A stretch of 41,707 nucleotides of DNA from contig JBBRYP010000034.1 in assembly GCA_038237515.1 (NCBI GenBank), positions 1 to 41,707 of the forward strand, given 5' to 3'. Below are positions 16,208 to 24,543 of the stretch, one piece after another (positions within the stretch are counted from its first letter, which is position 1; every line of letters begins with the position of its first letter). Source of the DNA: JBBQDZ01 sp038237515. GTDB taxonomy: Bacteria > Actinomycetota > Thermoleophilia > Gaiellales > Gaiellaceae. The position numbers and the translations under genes were made by a program. The notes beneath the pieces are model-generated. The model saw nothing but the letters and a program-made list of their open reading frames with translations. It had not been told where the DNA came from and made no database searches.

Positions 16208-17214
16208 CAAGCGACCGCCTCCCGCGCCTGCGCATAGAGGCTGCGGTAGAGGGAGTCGTAGGCGGCGCTCATCCGGTCAGGCGTGAACTTCCTTGCGCGC
16301 GCACGCGCGCGACAAGCCATCTCCGCCCGCAAATCGGCGTCGACGATCAATCGCGTGACCGCGCCCGCGAGTGCGTCGTCGTCCTCCGGATCGACGAAGG
16401 TGGCGGCGGTGCCCCATACCTCGTGCAGGCTCGCGACGTCGCCGAGGACGAGGGCGCAGCCCGCCGAGGCCGCCTCCAGCGCAGCGAGGCCGAACGGCTC
16501 GTAGCGCGCGGGCTCGACGAAGATGGACGCGCGGCCGAAGAGCTCCGCGATGGCTGCCGCCGGCCGCTCGCCGCGCGCGAACTCGACCGGCCACGGCACG
16601 CGCGCGGCGACACGCTCGAGAGCCGCGGCGTTCTTGGCCTCGTCCCACAAGCGCCCCGCCGCCACGACGAGCGGCTCCTTGGGAAGCGGCGCGATCGGCC
16701 GGCGTCCGTTCGGGATCACCAGCCGGCGATCGGTGAAGTCGTAGTGGCGCCCCAGTGCCTCGAGCATCGCGGCGGTCGGCGCGACGACGGCGTCCGCGGC
16801 CGCCAGCCCAGCGCCGACGACCTGGCGGTACCGGTTCCACTCGGGCCCTGCGGCAGACCGGCGCACCGCCTCGTGCCAGGAGAGAACGTCCGAGTGGGCA
16901 GTGACGAGCACCGGGGTTCCCCACGGAAGCGCTGCATGCGCGTAGCCGTTGAGGTGGACGAGGTCCGGGCGTACCTCCTCCCGGAGCTCGAGCAGCCACT
17001 CCCCGGCCCGCTCCAGGTCCTCCCAGGGTTCCGGCATCCACTCGAGAGCGAAGCCCTTCGCCCGAACGTCGAGCCCCTCCGCCTCGGTGCGCTGCCCGGC
17101 CGAGGGCGCACCCCCCATCACGGCGATCGTCACCAGGTGCGGCAGCGCTCGCGCGAGCTCGAGCGCGTACGTCCAGACGCCGCCGGCGGTGTCGGCGGTC
17201 ATGAGGACCCTCAC
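16207..17214 (-). CDS. GT4-family glycosyltransferase
   Basis: A 335-residue retaining-type GT-B enzyme. The N-terminal acceptor domain starts VRVLMTADTAGGVWTYALEL, as in glycogen synthase-like and GT4 proteins. The middle has VLVTAHSDVLSWHEAV and LVIPNGRRPIAPLP. The donor domain has the hallmark EX7E region in VEPARYEPFGLAALEAASAG, followed by GTAATFVDPEDDDALA. The GTG start overlaps the stop of the oxidoreductase gene by four bases; the frame upstream of it is arginine/glycine-rich and not coding. It likely makes the first or a branching alpha-glycosidic bond of the product of this operon. Confidence 0.9.
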   Translation of the reverse strand: MRVLMTADTAGGVWTYALELARALPHLVTIAVMGGAPSAGQRTEAEGLDVRAKGFALEWMPEPWEDLERAGEWLLELREEVRPDLVHLNGYAHAALPWGTPVLVTAHSDVLSWHEAVRRSAAGPEWNRYRQVVGAGLAAADAVVAPTAAMLEALGRHYDFTDRRLVIPNGRRPIAPLPKEPLVVAAGRLWDEAKNAAALERVAARVPWPVEFARGERPAAAIAELFGRASIFVEPARYEPFGLAALEAASAGCALVLGDVASLHEVWGTAATFVDPEDDDALAGAVTRLIVDADLRAEMACRARARARKFTPDRMSAAYDSLYRSLYAQAREAVA

Positions 17215-18140
17215 GCACCCCTGCCGTAGATCCGATCGATCGTTCGGGCCACCTCGACCGCCCGCTCGACCTCCGGGTCGTAGCGCCCGCCGGCGGCGAG
17301 CCGCCGCGCCCAGTCCACCGCCGCCCGCCCTCCCCACCGGTCAGGCGGCTCCACCAGCGTCTCGACGACGCTCCCGTGGTAGCGCTCGGCGACGAAGTCG
17401 TAGAAGGAGCCGCCGATGTTGCGGACCGACACGCCCCCGCCGGTGCCGTAGAAATGCGCCTCGATCACGGCGTCCCGGCCCGCGTGCAGGTTCCAGGAGC
17501 AGGCCACTCGCACGTGGTCGAGCTGGGCGACGGCATACCGCTCCACGGGCGAGCCGGTCAGCAGGCTCTCGACGCGAGCGAAGCTCTCGAGCTCGAGCGT
17601 CCAGAGCGCGAGGTCGACGAGATGCGTCCCGAGGTCGATGACGCATCCGCCACCCGCGAGCTCGGGCTCGTAGAACCAAGGCTTGTCGGGCCCGTAGGCA
17701 TTGTGGAAGGCGAGGTCGGCGGCGAAGATCTCGCCGAGCTCGCCGCTTCGGACCACCTCCCTCGCGGCGGCAAACGCCCGAGTGTGGCGGTACGACAGGT
17801 CGACGGCGAGCAGCCGGTCCGCCTCCTGCGCCGCCTCCACCACCCGCCGCGCCTCGACAGCAGTGCGCGCGAGCGGCTTCTGACAGAAGACGGCGAGGCC
17901 GCGCTCGAGGCAGGCGACCGCCTGCTCGGCGTGAAGCGCGCTCGGCGTTGCGATCACGACCCCCTCCAGCGGTTGCTCGAGCAGCTCCTCGAGGGAGTCC
18001 AGGCCGTCGGCGAGAGCCGGATCGGCGACTGCGGAGACCTCGGCGACGCCGGACGCCACCACGGCCTCCAGCCGCTGCGCTCCGATCCAGCCGAGGCCGA
18101 GGAAGCCCAGCCGCGGCTTCGTCGCTACGGCGCTACCCAT
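17211..18140 (-). CDS. Gfo/Idh/MocA-family NAD(P)-dependent oxidoreductase
   Basis: A 309-residue enzyme with a Rossmann fold at the N-terminus (LGFLGLGWIGAQRLEA, GxGxxG-type), the family motif VFCQKPLARTA in place of the usual EKP, and a C-terminal alpha/beta domain with GGGCVIDLGTHLVDLALW, which carries the catalytic aspartate and histidine. Family members oxidise or reduce sugar, inositol or sugar-nucleotide hydroxyls. The glutamate before KP is replaced by Gln, which is worth noting. The ATG at 18140 overlaps the end of the zinc dehydrogenase by 16 bp. Placed between the dehydrogenase and the GT4 gene, it probably forms an oxidised or epimerised sugar used by the operon. Confidence 0.88.
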   Translation of the reverse strand: MGSAVATKPRLGFLGLGWIGAQRLEAVVASGVAEVSAVADPALADGLDSLEELLEQPLEGVVIATPSALHAEQAVACLERGLAVFCQKPLARTAVEARRVVEAAQEADRLLAVDLSYRHTRAFAAAREVVRSGELGEIFAADLAFHNAYGPDKPWFYEPELAGGGCVIDLGTHLVDLALWTLELESFARVESLLTGSPVERYAVAQLDHVRVACSWNLHAGRDAVIEAHFYGTGGGVSVRNIGGSFYDFVAERYHGSVVETLVEPPDRWGGRAAVDWARRLAAGGRYDPEVERAVEVARTIDRIYGRGA

Positions 18141-18967
18141 GCCTTCACGAATCCAGGTGGCCGGCTGTGCGCGGCCTCGAAGGCCGCCCGAACCGATGCG
18201 AGCGAAAAGCGGTGCGTGACGAGGGCCTCGAGGTCGAGATCGCCCGTCGCCGCCAGCGCCGCGGCCGACCGCATGCCCTCGACGTAGACAAGCGGGTCGC
18301 GCTCGTGCGCGTTGACGACGTCGATGCCGCGCCAGTTCCAGCTCTGCAGGTCGACCGTGCGGGGGCCGTCCTGGTGGAAGCCGGCGATCACGAGCCGGCC
18401 TCCCTCCGCGACGAGCCCTGACGCCGTGTCCAAGGCGCTCTGGGTCCCGGCCGCCTCGATCACCCGCGCACAGCGCTCCGCGAGCGCCTCCACCTCCGTC
18501 CCGCGGCGGACGCGAACGACCTCGGCCCCCGCCCTCGCGCAGAGGAGGGCAACAGCGGAACCGAGAAAGCCAACGCCAACGACGGCCACGGTGTCCCCAG
18601 CGCGCACCGCGGAGCGCCGGAAGACGTTGACCGCGCAGGCGAGCGCCTCCCCCGGGAACGGCAGCCCGTCGAGCGCGGCCGGAAGGGGCACCACCGACTC
18701 CCGCGGAACGACGGCCCATTCCGCAAAACCCCGTTCGGTGAGAACCGCGACGCGTCCACCGCGTTCGAGCTCCCCCCAGGCCTCGTGCCCCGGAGACCCG
18801 GCAGGGAGTGGATATCGAAACCAGGGCCGGCCCTGCCAGACCGGAAGGCTCGAGCCGCAGACGCCGCAGCCCTCGAGCCGCACGAGCACCTCTCCCTCGG
18901 CCGGCTGCGGCAGCGGCACGCGCTCCAGGCGCACGACACCCGGCGCTGCGACCACCGCGCCTCGCAT
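18125..18967 (-). CDS. Zinc-dependent alcohol/sorbitol dehydrogenase-like protein (MDR superfamily)
   Basis: A short, 280-residue medium-chain dehydrogenase. The catalytic zinc site is present as CGVCGSS (C34) and GHE (H61, E62). The cofactor domain has VAVVGVGFLGSAVALLCA, and the C-terminal part has ARVIEAAGTQSALDTA and GGRLVIAGFHQDGPRTVDLQ. The length is 60-70 residues below a typical family member: the structural zinc loop between the catalytic domain halves is missing. The ATG at 18967 has GGGCGG just upstream, and 35 bp separate it from the epimerase stop. Such compact MDR proteins accompany Gfo/Idh/MocA oxidoreductases in sugar clusters, and the pair may act in sequence on one sugar. 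Confidence 0.85.
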   Translation of the reverse strand: MRGAVVAAPGVVRLERVPLPQPAEGEVLVRLEGCGVCGSSLPVWQGRPWFRYPLPAGSPGHEAWGELERGGRVAVLTERGFAEWAVVPRESVVPLPAALDGLPFPGEALACAVNVFRRSAVRAGDTVAVVGVGFLGSAVALLCARAGAEVVRVRRGTEVEALAERCARVIEAAGTQSALDTASGLVAEGGRLVIAGFHQDGPRTVDLQSWNWRGIDVVNAHERDPLVYVEGMRSAAALAATGDLDLEALVTHRFSLASVRAAFEAAHSRPPGFVKAWVAP

Positions 18968-19002
18968 GGTCGCCGCCCTTGCTTTCGTGAGAGCGGGAAC
19001 GG

Positions 19003-21024
19003 CTATCCGGCCCCCACCTTCAGACGGCGCTCCGCCCTCGCGTCCTTCCCTTCGCCGAGCCAGCGGTAGAGCAGCTCGACGCCCTCCTGCGCACCGATCG
19101 TCGGTTGCCAGCCGCTGGCGGCGGCGAAGGTGCTCGTGTCGGAGACGTAGTAGCGCTGATCGCCCGGCCGCTCGGCTTCGAGGCGAAGCTCCGGGCGCTC
19201 GCCGTGGAGCGCCTCGATCAGGTCGACGACCCCGAGCAGGCTGATCGCGTTGTTCGGGCCGCCGCCGATGTTGAAGGCCCGCCCGCCGAGCTCCCGGATC
19301 CCGTCGAGCGCCAGCAGCATCGCCTCTACGAGGTCGTCGACGTAGAGGATGTCGCGAACCTGAGCGCCGTCGCCGTAGAGCGTGATCGCCCGCCGGGCGA
19401 GGGCGCGGAGCAGGAAGTGCGCAACCCACCCCTGATCCTCGGTGCCGTGCTGGTGGCGCCCGTAGATGCAGCTCATCCGGAAGACCACCGCGTCGAGGCC
19501 GAAGCTCTTCGCGTAGTCGAGGACGTACTGGTCGGCGGCACCCTTCGAGCACCCGTACGGCGTGCAGAACGAGAGGGGCAGCGACTCGTCGAGGCCTCGG
19601 ACCCGCACGCGGTCGTCCACCGGCTCCCAGCGATCTTCGCGCCGGCGCAGAGCCAGCTCCGGAAGGCTGCCGTAGACCTTGTTCGTCGAGGTGAAGAGGA
19701 GCGGCGGCGGTTCGTCCAGTCGGCGCAGCTCCTCCAGCAGCCGGAAGGTGCCCTCGAGGTTGACGGTGAAGTCGTCGGCGGGATTCTCAAGGCTCGTCGT
19801 CACGGCGGCCTGCGCGGCGAGGTGGAACACGCTGCGCGCGCCCTCGAGCGCTCGCTGCAGCGCGAAGCGATCCCGGATGTCCGCCAGCTCGACCCGCAGG
19901 CGCGAGCCGTGACGCGCCCGGAGCCACCGCAGGTTCCGCTCCACTCCGGGGCACGAGAGGTTGTCGAAGACGCAGACGGAGAGGCCGTCCGAGAGAAGCC
20001 GCTCCGCGAGGTTCGTGCCGACGAACCCGGCGCCGCCGGTGACGAGCGCGTGCCGCTCGGACAGGCGCGGCCGCCGGCCGAGTGAGGCGAGCGCATCGAC
20101 GGCGCCCGCGCCCTCGTTCCCCCAGATGCGCGCCAGGAGCTTGGGCGTTCCGTCCACTCGGCGCAGGCCGAAGTGGTACTCGCGCTCGTCCTCGTGGAAC
20201 CGATCGATCGCGGACCTCGTCCCGTCCAGATCCTCCGCCGCATACCAGTACGCTCGCCTGACCGGCGCCTCGAGGAGGTCGGCGAAGGCCTCCAGTTGAC
20301 CGGCGTAGTTGTGGCGCCACGTCGAGAATCCCGCCTCGGTGATCCACACCTCGGCGGTGGAGACGTGGCGGTCGAGGACCTCGCGCACGCGCTCGACGTT
20401 CGGGCCCCAGCCGTCCCAGGAAGCCTCCCACGTGCCGGGGAAGCCGTGGATGCCGACGACGTCGAAGAGCTCGAGCAGGCCCCGCTCCCCCATCAGGTCG
20501 AGCCAGCCCGGGTCGACGGGGCTCATGCCTCCGAGAACGGTTCGCTTCCCGCACTCGCGCGCCCAGTCGGCCGCCGCCCCCACCATCTCGCAGAAGACGA
20601 TCCACGAGGGATCGAGGGTGTAGTCCCACTCCGCTCTGGAGTTCGGCTCGTTCCAGAGCTCGAGCTCGTCGAAGCAGCCGCCGTAGCGGTGGATCAGGCG
20701 GTCGACGAAGTCGGCATAGTCGCGCGGGCGGCGCGGCGGAGCAGAGGTCCGGTGCTCGACGGCGAGCGAGGGAGGCGTGTAGGTGACGCAGGGCAGCACC
20801 TGCAGCTCCCGCGAGATCCGTGGCAGCAGCCAGTCGTACCACTCCGGAACGCCCTCGCGATGCCACTCGGCCCATGAGATGCCCGTCCGCAGGTGGACGA
20901 CTCCGAGCGTCTGGAGGCCGGCGAGAACGCGCTCGACCCGCTCGTGCTCTCCCGGCTCGAACCACTCGAGGACTCCGATCACGGGCGCCACCCGCGCCGG
21001 GCTCGACCCGTTCCGTTCGGTCAA
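19003..21024 (-). CDS. Fusion of a clan GH-A glycoside hydrolase-like domain and an NAD-dependent CDP-paratose-2-epimerase-like domain
   Basis: A 673-residue two-domain protein without a signal peptide. Residues 14-300 form a TIM-barrel hydrolase-like domain with an acid/base Glu in LELWNEPNS (E126) and a nucleophile Glu in VWITEAGFST (E230), both intact, as in GH39/GH5-like enzymes. Residues 325-673 form an extended SDR nucleotide-sugar epimerase with TGGAGFVGTNLAE, TSTNKVYGS, CTPYGCSKGAADQYV (Tyr490, Lys494) and QVRDILYVDDLVEAMLLAL; the stretch MSCIYGRHQHGTEDQGWVAH is typical of CDP-paratose 2-epimerases. The TTG at 21024 overlaps the upstream TGA and has GAGAGG nine bases before it; GTG at 20991 or 20982 is an alternative. 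Both active sites look functional, so it may couple sugar release with nucleotide-sugar conversion. Confidence 0.87.
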   Translation of the reverse strand: MTERNGSSPARVAPVIGVLEWFEPGEHERVERVLAGLQTLGVVHLRTGISWAEWHREGVPEWYDWLLPRISRELQVLPCVTYTPPSLAVEHRTSAPPRRPRDYADFVDRLIHRYGGCFDELELWNEPNSRAEWDYTLDPSWIVFCEMVGAAADWARECGKRTVLGGMSPVDPGWLDLMGERGLLELFDVVGIHGFPGTWEASWDGWGPNVERVREVLDRHVSTAEVWITEAGFSTWRHNYAGQLEAFADLLEAPVRRAYWYAAEDLDGTRSAIDRFHEDEREYHFGLRRVDGTPKLLARIWGNEGAGAVDALASLGRRPRLSERHALVTGGAGFVGTNLAERLLSDGLSVCVFDNLSCPGVERNLRWLRARHGSRLRVELADIRDRFALQRALEGARSVFHLAAQAAVTTSLENPADDFTVNLEGTFRLLEELRRLDEPPPLLFTSTNKVYGSLPELALRRREDRWEPVDDRVRVRGLDESLPLSFCTPYGCSKGAADQYVLDYAKSFGLDAVVFRMSCIYGRHQHGTEDQGWVAHFLLRALARRAITLYGDGAQVRDILYVDDLVEAMLLALDGIRELGGRAFNIGGGPNNAISLLGVVDLIEALHGERPELRLEAERPGDQRYYVSDTSTFAAASGWQPTIGAQEGVELLYRWLGEGKDARAERRLKVGAG

Positions 21025-22133
21025 CGCGAAAGGCCTCTCGCGCCGAGCTCCGCCGAGGCTGACTCGAACCCGTCGGAGGCGACCTGCCCTTCGAGCCACT
21101 CGGCGAGCTCCGCCATCCCCTCCTCCAGGCTCGTCCGGGGCTCGTACCCGAGAAGCTCCTGCGCGCTCGAGATGTCGGCGAAGCAGTGCCGGATGTCGCC
21201 GACGCGCAGCTTCCCCGTCACCTCCGGCTCGATCTCGCTGCCGAGGACGATCGCCAGCTTCTGCCCGATCCCGGAGATCGAGACGCTCTGCCCGCTGCCG
21301 ACGTTGACGGCACGGCCGTCGGCCCCGGGCCGCTCGAGCGCGAGGCGCACGGCACGCACGACGTCCGAGACGTTCACGAAGTCGCGGCGCTGGCGACCGT
21401 CCTCGAACACCTGCGGCCGCCGCCCGTTCAGGAGGCGCGACGCGAAGATCGCGAGGACGCCGGTATACGGGTTCGAGAGTGCCTGCCGCGGGCCGTACGC
21501 GTTGAAGAAGCGCAGCGCCACCGTCGGCACGTCGTAGACCGAGCCGAAGAGCAGGCACATCCGCTCCTGGTCGTACTTCGTGAGCGCGTAGATCGAGGCA
21601 AGCACAGGCTGCTTCTCCTCGGAGGTCGCCACCGGCAGCAGGCGCTCGCCCTGGGCACCCCGAGGCTCCCACTCGCCGCGCTCCAGCTGTGCGCGCGTCC
21701 GCTCCACCGCCGTGCACGGGCTCCGGTCGGTCGTGACGTAGCTCCCCTCGCCGTAGATGCTCATGCTGGAGGCGACCACGAGCTTCTCGACGGGGCGGTC
21801 GAGGAGCGCCTCGAGCAGGACGGCGGTGCCCACGGTGTTCGCAGCCGCGTACTCGGCGATGGCGTACATGCTCTGACCGACGCCGACGCGCGCCGCGAGG
21901 TGGACGACCGCGTCGACGCCCTCGAGCGCGCGCCGCACGGCCGCCTCGTCCCGCACGTCGCCGACGAGGAGCTCGACGTCGTCGTCGAGGTAGTCGGGCC
22001 GGCACGCGCCGCCGTGCACCTGGTCGACGAGGCTGTCGAGGGCACGAACGTGATAGCCGGCGGCGAGCAGCTCGTCCGCGAGATGGGAGCCGATGAAGCC
22101 GGCGCCGCCGGTGATGAGAACGCTTTTCGCCAC
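21021..22133 (-). CDS. NAD-dependent epimerase/dehydratase (nucleotide-sugar, extended SDR)
   Basis: A 370-residue cytoplasmic enzyme. The NAD site is SVLITGGAGFIGSHLADELL (from residue 5). The active-site Ser region is KLVVASSMSIYGEGSY and the YxxxK motif is in ASIYALTKYDQERM, followed by ALRFFNAYGPRQALSNPYTG, a hallmark of UDP-glucose/GDP-mannose epimerases. An insert with EWEPRGAQGERLLPVATSEE lies between the two, as in the dTDP/UDP-sugar epimerase relatives found next to glycan clusters. The GTG at 22133 fits the family start; the longer open frame upstream is not homologous. It is the first gene of the operon, behind a 137 bp gap, so the operon promoter should lie at 22134-22270, although I could not pick out a clear one. 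Confidence 0.9.
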   Translation of the reverse strand: MAKSVLITGGAGFIGSHLADELLAAGYHVRALDSLVDQVHGGACRPDYLDDDVELLVGDVRDEAAVRRALEGVDAVVHLAARVGVGQSMYAIAEYAAANTVGTAVLLEALLDRPVEKLVVASSMSIYGEGSYVTTDRSPCTAVERTRAQLERGEWEPRGAQGERLLPVATSEEKQPVLASIYALTKYDQERMCLLFGSVYDVPTVALRFFNAYGPRQALSNPYTGVLAIFASRLLNGRRPQVFEDGRQRRDFVNVSDVVRAVRLALERPGADGRAVNVGSGQSVSISGIGQKLAIVLGSEIEPEVTGKLRVGDIRHCFADISSAQELLGYEPRTSLEEGMAELAEWLEGQVASDGFESASAELGARGLSR

Positions 22134-22270
22134 TCGAGCTTTCCGCCTTTCCGTCGACCGTTGCTGCAGGTGCGGCAATGGTTTCCGCGTGGCCGCCGGT
22201 AAAACGTCAGCCGTTGTCAGGCGTGGATCTATGACTACCCGCCGCCCATGCGGAGCAGCGAGCGGAGAGC

Positions 22271-22903
22271 CTATCGTTGCTCGGCCGCGAGGCCTAGCCC
22301 GAGCGCCACGAGAACGGCCCCGGTGATCGCGTCGAGCACGCGGCGCACGGTCGAGCGGAGCAGCATGTCCCCGGCCCTCGCGACGGCGGCTCCGCACGCG
22401 ATCAGCCAGACGAGCGTCAGCGCGCAGAAGACGAGGCCGAGCAGAAGCAGCGGTGCAAACGCTCCTCGACCACCCTGTGCGAACTGAGGCAGGAGGCTCG
22501 TGAAGAACACCGCCATTTTCGGGTTGCCGAGGTTGCTGAGGAGGCCCTGCTTGAAGGCGGCGGCGGGACTCAGTCGCGGCGTGGCGGGGGCGGCGGCGCG
22601 TTCGCGCCGCGCGGCGCGGCGCCGGAGCGCCGCCCAGAGCGAGCGGGCTCCCAGGAGCACGAGGTAGGCGGCGCCGGCGATCCGGATGACGGCCAGGGCG
22701 GATCCGGACGCCGCGAGCAGGGCCGCGACCCCGGCGCTCGCCGCCAGCGTCCAGACTGCCTGGCCGGTCGCGACACCCAGCGCCGTCGCGGCGCCCCCGC
22801 GGCGCCCGCCGAGCAGCGCGTTCCTGATCGTGAGCGCCGTGTCGGGGCCTGGCGTCACGATCACGAGCGCGGCAAGGCCGAGGAAGGCGCCGAAGTGGCT
22901 CAC
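22271..22903 (-). CDS. LysE/RhtB-family amino-acid exporter
   Basis: A 210-residue inner-membrane protein with about six hydrophobic helices. The N-terminus FGAFLGLAALVIVTPGPDTA carries the family signature (V/I-TPGPD), and then ALTIRNALLGGRRGGAATAL and GVATGQAVWTLAASAGVAAL. The family KQGLLSNLGNPKMAVFFTSL segment is present. LysE/RhtB proteins export amino acids or related small molecules. The GTG at 22903 overlaps the stop of the FMN oxidase gene by four bases, so the two are cotranslated and may act on related substrates (2-hydroxy or amino acids). Substrate cannot be told from the sequence. Confidence 0.9.
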   Translation of the reverse strand: MSHFGAFLGLAALVIVTPGPDTALTIRNALLGGRRGGAATALGVATGQAVWTLAASAGVAALLAASGSALAVIRIAGAAYLVLLGARSLWAALRRRAARRERAAAPATPRLSPAAAFKQGLLSNLGNPKMAVFFTSLLPQFAQGGRGAFAPLLLLGLVFCALTLVWLIACGAAVARAGDMLLRSTVRRVLDAITGAVLVALGLGLAAEQR

Positions 22904-24183
22904 GGGCCGGCGAGCGAGCTGGGGCCGATCTCGGCGACGGAGGCGCACCCGGCGAGGCCCATCGTGAGCTCGAAGTCGGCCGCCAGGTTCCGCAGGACTT
23001 CGCGGACGCCCGCCTCGCCCGCCACTGCGAGCCCGTAGGCGAAGGGCCTTCCGACGAGCACCGCGGAGGCGCCGAGCGCGAGCGCCTTGAAGGCGTCGGC
23101 GCCGCCGCGGACGCCGCTGTCGAGGAGGATCGGGATCCGACCGCCGATCGCCGCCGCGATCGGGGGCAGCGCGTCGATCGAGGCGATCGCGCCGTCGACC
23201 TGGCGCCCGCCATGGTTCGAGACGACGATCCCGTCGGCGCCGTGCTCGAGCGCGAGCCGGGCGTCGTCCGGATGGAGGATGCCCTTCAGGAGGATCGGCA
23301 GCCGCGTCAGGCCCCGGAGGTACGGGAGGTCGTCCCACGTGAGCGAGGGCCGCGAGTAGATCTCGAGAAAGCGGCGGACGGCGGCTCGCGGGAGGCGCGA
23401 GCGCAGGTTGGCGGCCGCCGAGCCGGGATAGGCGCGGGCGAGCTGGACGAGCGCGCGGACGGCGGCCGGAGTGACGCCGCCTGGGGCGGCCGTGCCGTCT
23501 CCGGCCTGGTCGAGCGCCGCCGTGAAGACCGGGTCGCTCGTGTACTGCGCGAGGCCCTTGCCGAGCAGGAACGGGAGGTACCCGTAGTCGAGGTCGCGGA
23601 TGCGCCAGCCGAGCATCGTCGTGTCGAGGGTGACGACGATCGCCGAGCAGCCGCAGGCCTCGGCGCGCCCGACGAAGCTCGCGACGAGCTCGTCGGAGGT
23701 GCTCCAGTAGAGCTGGAACCAGCGCTCGGAGTCTCCCATCGCCGCCGCGCAGCGCTCCATCGGGACCGATGCCTGGTTGGAGAAGATCATCGGCACGCGC
23801 TCCGCCGCCGCGGCACGCGCCGCCGCGAGGTCGGCGTCGGCATGGGCCAGCTCGAGCACGCCGATCGGAGCGAGCAGGAACGGGCTCGGATGCCGGCGGC
23901 CGAAGAGCTCGACGCTCGTGTCTCTAGCCGACACGTCGCGCAGCATGCGCGGCACGATCCGCTGACGCTCGAAGGCCGCCCGGTTCTCGACCAGAGTGCT
24001 CTCGAGGCCCGCGCCCCCCGCCAGGTAGGCGAAGCCCCGGCGGCTCATGGCGCGTCGGGCCCGCCGTTCGAGCCGGGCGAGATCGAGAGGAACCACCGGC
24101 CTGCGGCCGCGCACGCCGCGAAGGTAGACGTCGATCTGCCGCAGCCGGGCCGGCCCGGGATCGAGGCGAGGCGCCTCGCTCAC
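22900..24183 (-). CDS. FMN-dependent alpha-hydroxy-acid oxidase (lactate 2-monooxygenase-like)
   Basis: A 427-residue TIM-barrel flavoenzyme of the L-lactate/glycolate oxidase family. The FMN site is seen in FLLAPIGVLELAHADADL (family FPMGILELVH-like), the catalytic base in VVSNHGGRQVDGAI (H324, R327), a barrel lysine in PILLKGILHPDDA (K300), and phosphate binding in LLDSGVRGGADAF and LVGRPFAYGLA. These oxidise 2-hydroxy acids to keto acids or, in the monooxygenase branch, to decarboxylated acids. The extra N-terminal 60 residues fit the longer lactate monooxygenase branch rather than classical glycolate oxidase. The start is GTG at 24183. It is followed by a LysE exporter with a four-base overlap. 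Confidence 0.9.
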   Translation of the reverse strand: MSEAPRLDPGPARLRQIDVYLRGVRGRRPVVPLDLARLERRARRAMSRRGFAYLAGGAGLESTLVENRAAFERQRIVPRMLRDVSARDTSVELFGRRHPSPFLLAPIGVLELAHADADLAAARAAAAERVPMIFSNQASVPMERCAAAMGDSERWFQLYWSTSDELVASFVGRAEACGCSAIVVTLDTTMLGWRIRDLDYGYLPFLLGKGLAQYTSDPVFTAALDQAGDGTAAPGGVTPAAVRALVQLARAYPGSAAANLRSRLPRAAVRRFLEIYSRPSLTWDDLPYLRGLTRLPILLKGILHPDDARLALEHGADGIVVSNHGGRQVDGAIASIDALPPIAAAIGGRIPILLDSGVRGGADAFKALALGASAVLVGRPFAYGLAVAGEAGVREVLRNLAADFELTMGLAGCASVAEIGPSSLAGP

Positions 24184-24243
24184 CTAGAGGCTGCCTCGCG
24201 ACGCGTGCCGCCTCTCATCGACCATGGCCACCTCGAGCAGGCC

Positions 24244-24468
24244 CTAACGGTAGCGGTAGATGATTCTGCCGCGGCTCAAATCGTAGGGCGAGAGCTCGAG
24301 CTTCACCCGGTCGCCAGGAAAGATCTTGATGCGGTAGCGGCGCATCTTGCCCGCCGTGTAGCCGAGGGTCTCGTGGCCGTTGTCGAGGGCGACCTTGAAC
24401 ATGCCGCTGCGAAACGCCTCGACGACCTCGCCCTCGAACTCCAGCTTCTGCTCCTTTTCCTTCTCCAT
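24244..24468 (-). CDS. infA: Translation initiation factor IF-1 (atypical paralogue)
   Basis: A 74-residue OB-fold protein that ends LELSPYDLSRGRIIYRYR, the almost invariant C-terminus of bacterial IF-1, which binds the A site of the 30S subunit. The middle differs from the usual sequence: ALDNGHETLGYTAGKMRRYR, where the common form reads GH-VLAHISGKMR. The N-terminus MEKEKEQKLEFEG is more charged than usual. A perfect GAGGAGGTGAG ribosome site precedes the ATG. It is not in the ribosomal-protein operon, where infA normally sits, but beside a cold-shock gene, so it is likely a second IF-1. The two genes are separated by a hairpin but could share regulation. Confidence 0.93.
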   Translation of the reverse strand: MEKEKEQKLEFEGEVVEAFRSGMFKVALDNGHETLGYTAGKMRRYRIKIFPGDRVKLELSPYDLSRGRIIYRYR

Positions 24469-24492
24469 CTCACCTCCTCTCGTCCGGTTGAG

Positions 24493-24529
24493 CGCGCATC
24501 CCGCGCCAACAAGCGGCGCGGGATGCGCG
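24493..24529 (-). terminator. GC-rich hairpin between the cold-shock and IF-1 genes
   Basis: Arms CGCGCATCCCGCGCC (24493-24507) and GGCGCGGGATGCGCG (24515-24529) form a perfect 15-bp stem around the seven-base loop AACAAGC. It lies just downstream of the cold-shock gene and upstream of the IF-1 gene. There is no T-run, so it is a terminator or attenuator of the GC-rich type. Confidence 0.7.
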
Positions 24530-24543
24530 AGCCTCTGCGCCTC

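Noticed and set aside
16207..16210. TTG at 16210 as start of the first CgeB-like gene
   Set aside because: The ATG one codon later is a better start codon, shares a base with the upstream stop (TGATG) and matches the family start.
22134..22270. Promoter of the glycan operon
   Set aside because: The 137-bp gap is the logical place, and weak TGACA-like words occur, but no -10/-35 pair was convincing.
24184..24243. Hairpin-like GAGGC...GCCTC between the FMN oxidase start and the IF-1 stop
   Set aside because: The stem is short and interrupted; not strong enough to list as a terminator.
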